Source: DASZBR01 sp035943935 | Lineage (GTDB): Bacteria > Pseudomonadota > Gammaproteobacteria > DASZBR01 | Assembly: GCA_035943935.1 (NCBI GenBank) | Contig: DASZBR010000005.1 | Coordinates: 79,702 to 143,701 of the forward strand | Direction: 5' to 3' | DNA length: 64,000 bases | The notes under the pieces: generated by a model | The model's database searches: none | Seen by the model: the letters and a program-made list of their open reading frames with translations, nothing else | What the model was told of the DNA's origin: nothing | Program-made: the position numbers and the translations under genes | Shown here: piece by piece, positions 59,592 through 64,000 of the stretch | Position numbering within the stretch: the stretch's first letter is position 1 | How the letters are laid out: every line of letters begins with the position of its first letter

Positions 59592-59660
59592 GGGTTATTA
59601 CCGTCAGATTGGGGTAAGTATGAAGTGGAAAATATCAGTGGAGCTTGGGGTGAATAACTT

Positions 59661-59687
59661 CCCGGATTTCGCTGCGCTCTATCCGGG
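59661..59687. repeat. REP-type palindrome (copy F)
   Basis: CCCGGAT (59661-59667) and ATCCGGG (59681-59687) around TTCGCTGCGCTCT, identical in core to copy C, 70 bases downstream of the RAYT stop. Confidence 0.85.
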
Positions 59688-59789
59688 CTACTAAATAAAT
59701 ATTTTAATACGCCATTTTAGCCATATAAGAATATTGACATAATTTAGCCATCCCCTAACAATTCGATTGATGAGAGTGGAGAGAAATTT

Positions 59790-59960
59790 ATGAAGCGTCG
59801 CAGTAAAATTAAATACACAAATGAACCTATTGGAAAAGTTCGCGTTATTCTTGATTTTTTGCCATCGCCTGAAAATCTTGTGATGAAAGAAAACACCGAA
59901 TCAAAAAATGATACGAAACCTTTTGAATCATTACGCCATACATTATCAGGAAACGTATAA
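59790..59960 (+). pseudogene. Truncated CopG/RHH antitoxin remnant
   Basis: A 56-codon frame beginning MKRRSKIKYTNEPIGKVRV and containing ILDFLPSPENLVMKE. This is the N-terminal signature of small CopG-type antitoxins (K-Y-T-x-E-P-x-G...DFLPSPE), which normally continue into a TVKVTISL ribbon and helix. Here it ends in unrelated sequence instead. A GAGTGGAG site is present, so it may still be translated, but without the DNA-binding half. No toxin gene is beside it; the REP/RAYT insertion lies just upstream. Confidence 0.6.
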
Positions 59961-60002
59961 ATAGTTCTGGTTAAATATGGACTATGGAGGTTAAGGAAAA
60001 CC

Positions 60003-60539
60003 ATGCTCGCTGTTGCTGAACGGATAATGAAATTAGGTGAAACCAGCGTGAGAGAATGTGCTGTGTTTCCCTCTGAAGAAGATAACTCCAAAATTCTTCG
60101 CTGGTTGTCTAAAGCACTCGAAACTGTTCTTAATATTTCCCTGTATTTAAAGTCAGATACACGTTTGCTTGAACGTGAAATATATGAAAAATTGATACTC
60201 AAAGGTCAAACGGATGCTAATTGTCCTGTGGCAGTTGATTTGCACCAGAGAGAAAATCGACTTTGGCATATCAAAGCAAAACCAACTATTCCAGATGAAG
60301 AAGCGGTGCGAAAATTAAGCGCATTGATTACAGTTGTTCTGAAGGAATGCAGCAAAACATACCCTAAACAATACAACATGCGTCTTCATCTTCCTTATGC
60401 GGCTGCTTTAACGGTGATGGGAATTTTTAGGAAGTTGAGCTGGCCACGAGATGTTGGTCTTATCATTGCAAAGAAAGTGCGAGATGACTACCCAAAACCC
60501 GAGGAATTCGTGCCCAGATTGCTCCGTAGAAACGCGTAA
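60003..60539 (+). CDS. Hypothetical soluble protein
   Basis: A 178-residue basic, mostly helical protein. Visible segments include SKILRWLSKALETVLNISLYL and VRKLSALITVVLKECSKTY. AAGGAAA precedes ATG 60003. There is no signal peptide or repeat. It lies 42 bases after the antitoxin remnant and 116 bases before the adhesin gene. No family recognised; the position among accessory genes suggests recent arrival. Confidence 0.6.
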   Translation: MLAVAERIMKLGETSVRECAVFPSEEDNSKILRWLSKALETVLNISLYLKSDTRLLEREIYEKLILKGQTDANCPVAVDLHQRENRLWHIKAKPTIPDEEAVRKLSALITVVLKECSKTYPKQYNMRLHLPYAAALTVMGIFRKLSWPRDVGLIIAKKVRDDYPKPEEFVPRLLRRNA

Positions 60540-60655
60540 AAATATATATATTTTGCTGTAAAAACGCCTGTTTTGCCCCCGAAAACCCCATTCATGGTCT
60601 ATACCTACTATATAGGCGTGTATTAGCGTCTTCGAAGGTAGTTCTGGGGTAGGTC

Positions 60656-63600
60656 ATGAGAATAACTCAGTTGTTGAAGTGGTGCCTGCGTCTTTGGGTG
60701 CTTGTCAGCTTCTTGTTCGGGAGCCCTGCCGGAGCAGTACCTCAAAATGGCCAAGTTGTCGCGGGCAGTGCGGCAATCTCTCAGGTCGGACCACAAACCA
60801 CCATAAATCAAACTTCTCAAAATGCTGTTATAAACTGGCAAGGTTTTAATACCGCATCAAACGAATCTGTAAAATTCAATCAACCTAATGCGAGTTCTAT
60901 CGCATTAAACAGAATTACCTCAGGCTTACCTACTACTTTTGCAGGTTCACTTTCTGCGAATGGCCAAGTATGGATAGTAAATCCCGCCGGTGTTTTATTT
61001 ACGTCGACGAGTCGAATTGATGTGGCAGGTCTACTCGCTACCACGCACGATATTACCAATGCTAATTTTATGAATGGCCATTATCAATTTGATGCTGTAC
61101 CCGGATTTGAGAATTCGAAAATAATTAATAACGGTTTGATTAGCATAAAAGACTCAGGCTTAGCCGCATTAGTTGCACCCGGCGTTGAAAACAATGGAAT
61201 TATTCAAGCCAATTTAGGAAGAGTGGCTTTATCTTCAGGTTCTGCTTTTGTATTGGATTTATATGGTGATCAATTAATTAATTTCGGAACAAGTCCTGCT
61301 GTACAAAACGGTTATGTATCCAATTCAGGAAAAATTACCGCAACCGGTGGAAAAGTATTTCTAACGGCTAATTCTGCAGCACAAGTAGTAGACAATGTCA
61401 TCAGCATGTCAGGAACGATAGAAGCAACCACTGCATCAACGGGACAACACGGCGAAATTATTTTAAACGGTGGGCATTCAGGAGCGACTCGAGTTTCCGG
61501 AAAATTAAATGCATCGAATGGCGGACATATTGAAACGTCAGGAGATGTATTAATCATTGAACCCAGTGCAGAAATTAATGCAGGCGCGGGTGGGTCGTGG
61601 TTACTTGATCCCCGTGACATTACTATAAATTCAGGATCAGGCTTGAGTCATAACTCGGGTGCACCCGCTTTTACGCCGACATCAAATAATTCAATCATTG
61701 GCGCGACATTAATTGCTAATCAGCTAAGTGCGGGGACGAGTGTAACGATTGATACTGGAGCCTCGGGCGGTCAAAACGGGGATATTAGCATAACTTCGTC
61801 TATTACTGATTCACAATCAAGTGGGAGCTCGCCTACTTTAACCTTTAATGCTGCTGGAGCGATTACGTTTACCGGAGGTGCTGGTACAACGATTTCATCT
61901 GCAGGTGCCATTCCTTTTAACGTAGTTTTCAATGCAGCTTCTGTTGCACTGAGTAGTCCCATTAATGTTGGAACGGCGAATGTGTCAATCACTACAACCG
62001 GTGCGATTACACAAACAGCGACAGGTACAATTACAGCGGGATTACTCACAACGAATTCAGGAGCAGGAACCGCATTAAGTACGGCGACAAGCTCCATTAG
62101 TCGTTTTAATGCAACGAATTCAGGTGGTGCGATTTCATTAGCAAATTCCATTCCATTAAATATTACTGGGATTACTCAGAGTGCTGCTGCAGGCACGCTA
62201 ACGATTACAAATACGGGTGCGATTACACAATCTGGCGGAATTATTTCAGTGACGGGTGCGTCCAGTTTCGCAGCAGGTGCGGCAAACAATATTACCTTAG
62301 GAAGTAACAATGCTCTCACGGGTGCGGTAACCATTGTGAGCGGAAACACTGTAACCCTTAATAATAATATAGCTTTAAGTTTAGCGGCATCAACCATCAG
62401 TGGAAATTTAATTGCCTCAACCGTTCCAGCAAGTAATGCATCTATTACTCAAACAGGTATTTTGACTGTAGCCGGTACATCAAATTTCAGTGTGGGCGGT
62501 GCGGTAATTACGTTGGGAAGTAATAATCTTTTTAGTGGTGCAGTAAGTCTGAATAATACAGGTGCAAATGCAGTCAGTATTAAAAACGTCACTAATTTAA
62601 TTTTAGGCACTTCTGTTGTGGGTCAAAACCTGACGGTCACGACAACAGGTAATTCTATTACGCAAACAGGAACGCTCACGGTTCCAGGGACGTCGAGTTT
62701 TACGGCAGGCGCCAATTTAATTAATTTATCTCTGGGAAATACGTTGACAGGCGCTGTTACGCTGAGCAATAGCGGTGCTACAAATCCCGTCACCTTAAAT
62801 AACACTATTGCAACGACATTACCTGTAACAACAGTAGGTGGCGTGTTAACAATTACCAGTGGCGGAAATTTGACATTAAATGGTGCGCTGACCTCAGGTG
62901 CGACTTCTGGACAACGTTCGATTATCTTGAGTGCACCGAGTTTAATTAATAATGTTGGAGCAGCGGTACTCGTTCCAGGAGCAGGAAATACCTACGTTGT
63001 TTATCTTAGCAATGTTACTGGAAATACGTTCAATAGTTTGGCCAGTGGTAATCAAGCCATTTGGAATAAAACCATTGGGACATTAGTGCCTGGTAGTGTA
63101 CCAAGTGGAAATCGCTATGTTTTCGCGAATCAACCGTCTGTTACTGTTACCACAACGAGTACTTCAAAAGCCTATGGCACGGATTTAACGGGTACTGTGG
63201 GAATACTTTTTAGTGTATCGGCTTTTGTAAATGCAGCGACATATGGAAATGTATTTACACAAGATACAACAGCAAATGCTTTAACGGGTGTTGCGCCGAC
63301 ATCTTTAGGTGCAGCGGCTACTGCTACTGTTTCAGGTAGTCCCTATGCAGTGACGAGTGCAGCAACATCTACAACGGGTTATGCGGTGGTTTTAAATAAT
63401 GCTGGAACGATTACGGTTACGCCAAAAGCGTTAACGATTACGGCGAATAATCAAAGTAAAGTGTATGGAAGTTTATTTACGTTTGCTGGAACAGAATTTA
63501 CCTCAAATGGTTTAGTAAATGCCGATAGTATTTCTTCAATTACTTTAACAAGCGCTGCGACTCCAGTTACTGCAACTGTTGCGGGGAGTTCATATCCAAT

Positions 63601-64000
63601 TGTTGGAAGTGCCGCCGTTGGAAGTGGTTTAGGAAATTATACCATTGCTTATACAAATGGCTCGTTTGCAGTGACGCCAAAAGCATTGACGATTACGGCG
63701 AATAATCAAAGTAAAGTGTATGGAAGTTTATTTACGTTTGCTGGAACTGAATTTACCTCAAATGGTTTAGTAAATGCCGATAGTATTTCTTCAATTACGT
63801 TAACAAGCGCTGCAACACCAGTTACTGCAACTGTTGCGGGGAGTTCATATCCAATTGTAGGAAGTGCCGCCGTTGGAAGTGGTTTAAGTAATTACACCAT
63901 TGCTTATACAAACGGCTCGTTTGCAGTCACACCAAAAGCATTAACCATTACGGCTAACAACCAAACTAAAGTGTACGGCTCAGCCTTCACATTTGCTGGA
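60656..64000 (+). CDS. Large TPS-type (filamentous haemagglutinin-like) adhesin, 3' end beyond window
   Basis: An open frame of 1115 codons without a stop up to the window edge. A signal peptide (LLKWCLRLWVLVSFLFGSPAGA) precedes a TPS/haemagg_act domain: INWQGFNTASNESVKFNQP, SIALNRITSG, SANGQVWIVNPAGVLFTSTS and SWLLDPRDITI. A Thr/Gly/Ala-rich beta-helix stretch follows, then MBG-type repeats. Export needs a TpsB partner, not seen here. Internal minus-strand frames are artefacts. Confidence 0.9.
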   Translation, partial: MRITQLLKWCLRLWVLVSFLFGSPAGAVPQNGQVVAGSAAISQVGPQTTINQTSQNAVINWQGFNTASNESVKFNQPNASSIALNRITSGLPTTFAGSLSANGQVWIVNPAGVLFTSTSRIDVAGLLATTHDITNANFMNGHYQFDAVPGFENSKIINNGLISIKDSGLAALVAPGVENNGIIQANLGRVALSSGSAFVLDLYGDQLINFGTSPAVQNGYVSNSGKITATGGKVFLTANSAAQVVDNVISMSGTIEATTASTGQHGEIILNGGHSGATRVSGKLNASNGGHIETSGDVLIIEPSAEINAGAGGSWLLDPRDITINSGSGLSHNSGAPAFTPTSNNSIIGATLIANQLSAGTSVTIDTGASGGQNGDISITSSITDSQSSGSSPTLTFNAAGAITFTGGAGTTISSAGAIPFNVVFNAASVALSSPINVGTANVSITTTGAITQTATGTITAGLLTTNSGAGTALSTATSSISRFNATNSGGAISLANSIPLNITGITQSAAAGTLTITNTGAITQSGGIISVTGASSFAAGAANNITLGSNNALTGAVTIVSGNTVTLNNNIALSLAASTISGNLIASTVPASNASITQTGILTVAGTSNFSVGGAVITLGSNNLFSGAVSLNNTGANAVSIKNVTNLILGTSVVGQNLTVTTTGNSITQTGTLTVPGTSSFTAGANLINLSLGNTLTGAVTLSNSGATNPVTLNNTIATTLPVTTVGGVLTITSGGNLTLNGALTSGATSGQRSIILSAPSLINNVGAAVLVPGAGNTYVVYLSNVTGNTFNSLASGNQAIWNKTIGTLVPGSVPSGNRYVFANQPSVTVTTTSTSKAYGTDLTGTVGILFSVSAFVNAATYGNVFTQDTTANALTGVAPTSLGAAATATVSGSPYAVTSAATSTTGYAVVLNNAGTITVTPKALTITANNQSKVYGSLFTFAGTEFTSNGLVNADSISSITLTSAATPVTATVAGSSYPIVGSAAVGSGLGNYTIAYTNGSFAVTPKALTITANNQSKVYGSLFTFAGTEFTSNGLVNADSISSITLTSAATPVTATVAGSSYPIVGSAAVGSGLSNYTIAYTNGSFAVTPKALTITANNQTKVYGSAFTFAG
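63422..64000 (+). repeat. 255-base tandem MBG repeat units in adhesin gene
   Basis: Units begin at 63422, 63677 and 63932 (exact 255-base period, 85 residues), each opening PKALTITANNQSKVYGS and ending GNYTIAYTNGSFAVT or similar. The first two full units differ at only a few positions, so duplication was recent or is kept even by recombination. The third is cut by the window edge. Confidence 0.92.

Noticed and set aside
59744..60202. Minus-strand frame of 152 codons
   Set aside because: It crosses both the antitoxin remnant and the start of the gene at 60003, has no recognisable domain and no start context.
61312..62805. Series of minus-strand frames opposite the adhesin
   Set aside because: They are short, follow the base composition of the adhesin and lack ribosome sites; the plus frame is continuous with a clear TPS domain.
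1..64000. tRNA, rRNA or riboswitch genes
   Set aside because: The intergenic gaps were read by eye for cloverleaf arms, CCA ends and known leader motifs, and nothing convincing was seen. A covariance search would be needed to exclude small RNAs.

Overview
The window looks like a chromosomal piece of an AT-rich gammaproteobacterium, most probably an intracellular or amoeba-associated member of the Legionellales (Coxiella/Legionella side). This is inferred from a Com1-like DsbA protein, gammaproteobacterial housekeeping genes (secA, glyQ-glyS, gltA, sodB, ahpC-grxD), and a scatter of eukaryote-like proteins (F-box-like, ankyrin, Sel1 repeats, Fic). No rRNA, tRNA, CRISPR array, phage or plasmid origin was seen. 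No stretch longer than about 300 bases lacks a gene.

Layout. 1-3188: a cut-off unknown gene, then a four-gene minus-strand operon (YheO-like regulator, threonine dehydratase-like, ornithine cyclodeaminase-like, ABM monooxygenase) whose genes overlap by 4 bases each. 3275-5409: a nested palindrome followed by a winged-helix / nucleotidyltransferase / metallophosphoesterase cassette. 5453-11524: small-molecule metabolism (CMD protein, cupin, TPP enzyme, YecM-like, FAD oxidoreductase) with LysR and AraC-GyrI regulators. 11572-25277: mixed accessory genes: serine hydrolase, RelBE-like module, MFS pump, two Dabb proteins, GNAT enzymes, autoinhibited Fic, SDR, nitronate monooxygenase, hydrolase/cupin pair, LysR genes, F-box-like protein and acyltransferase. 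25291-33007: ankyrin protein next to an orphan YcaO, an ABC-F ATPase, an amine-oxidase operon, and a LysR/NTF2 divergent pair. 33021-36635: exported beta-helix protein, then a bufferin-like bufA1-bufC pair coupled to YceI/cytochrome b561/YceI genes. 36690-51542: mostly core functions (GHKL ATPase/DUF4325 pair, DEAD-box helicase, Hfq-like, mutT, secA, dsbA/com1-like, glyQS, gmhB, rsmJ-like) with several exported or lipoprotein genes of unknown function. 51565-55917: a 972-residue Sel1 protein and an AAA/DUF4143 ATPase behind a palindrome array. 55946-58940: gltA, ahpC-grxD, sodB. 58958-59687: a RAYT transposase gene bracketed by REP-type palindromes that also occur at 13018 and 38384. 60656-64000: the 5' part of a very large TPS-type adhesin with 255-base repeats.

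The most unusual signal is regulatory. The fic gene and the AAA/DUF4143 gene, which are unrelated enzymes each containing a winged helix, are both preceded by a tandemly duplicated two-site palindrome array whose gene-proximal copy contains the GGAG Shine-Dalgarno. The winged-helix/nucleotidyltransferase/phosphoesterase cassette has a comparable nested palindrome. Other points are a gmhB-to-rsmJ frameshift at an A9 tract, a bufferin pair lacking its DUF692 enzyme, a 70-base duplicated gene fragment, and several candidate host-directed proteins. All functional names come from reading motifs by eye; no database search was run.
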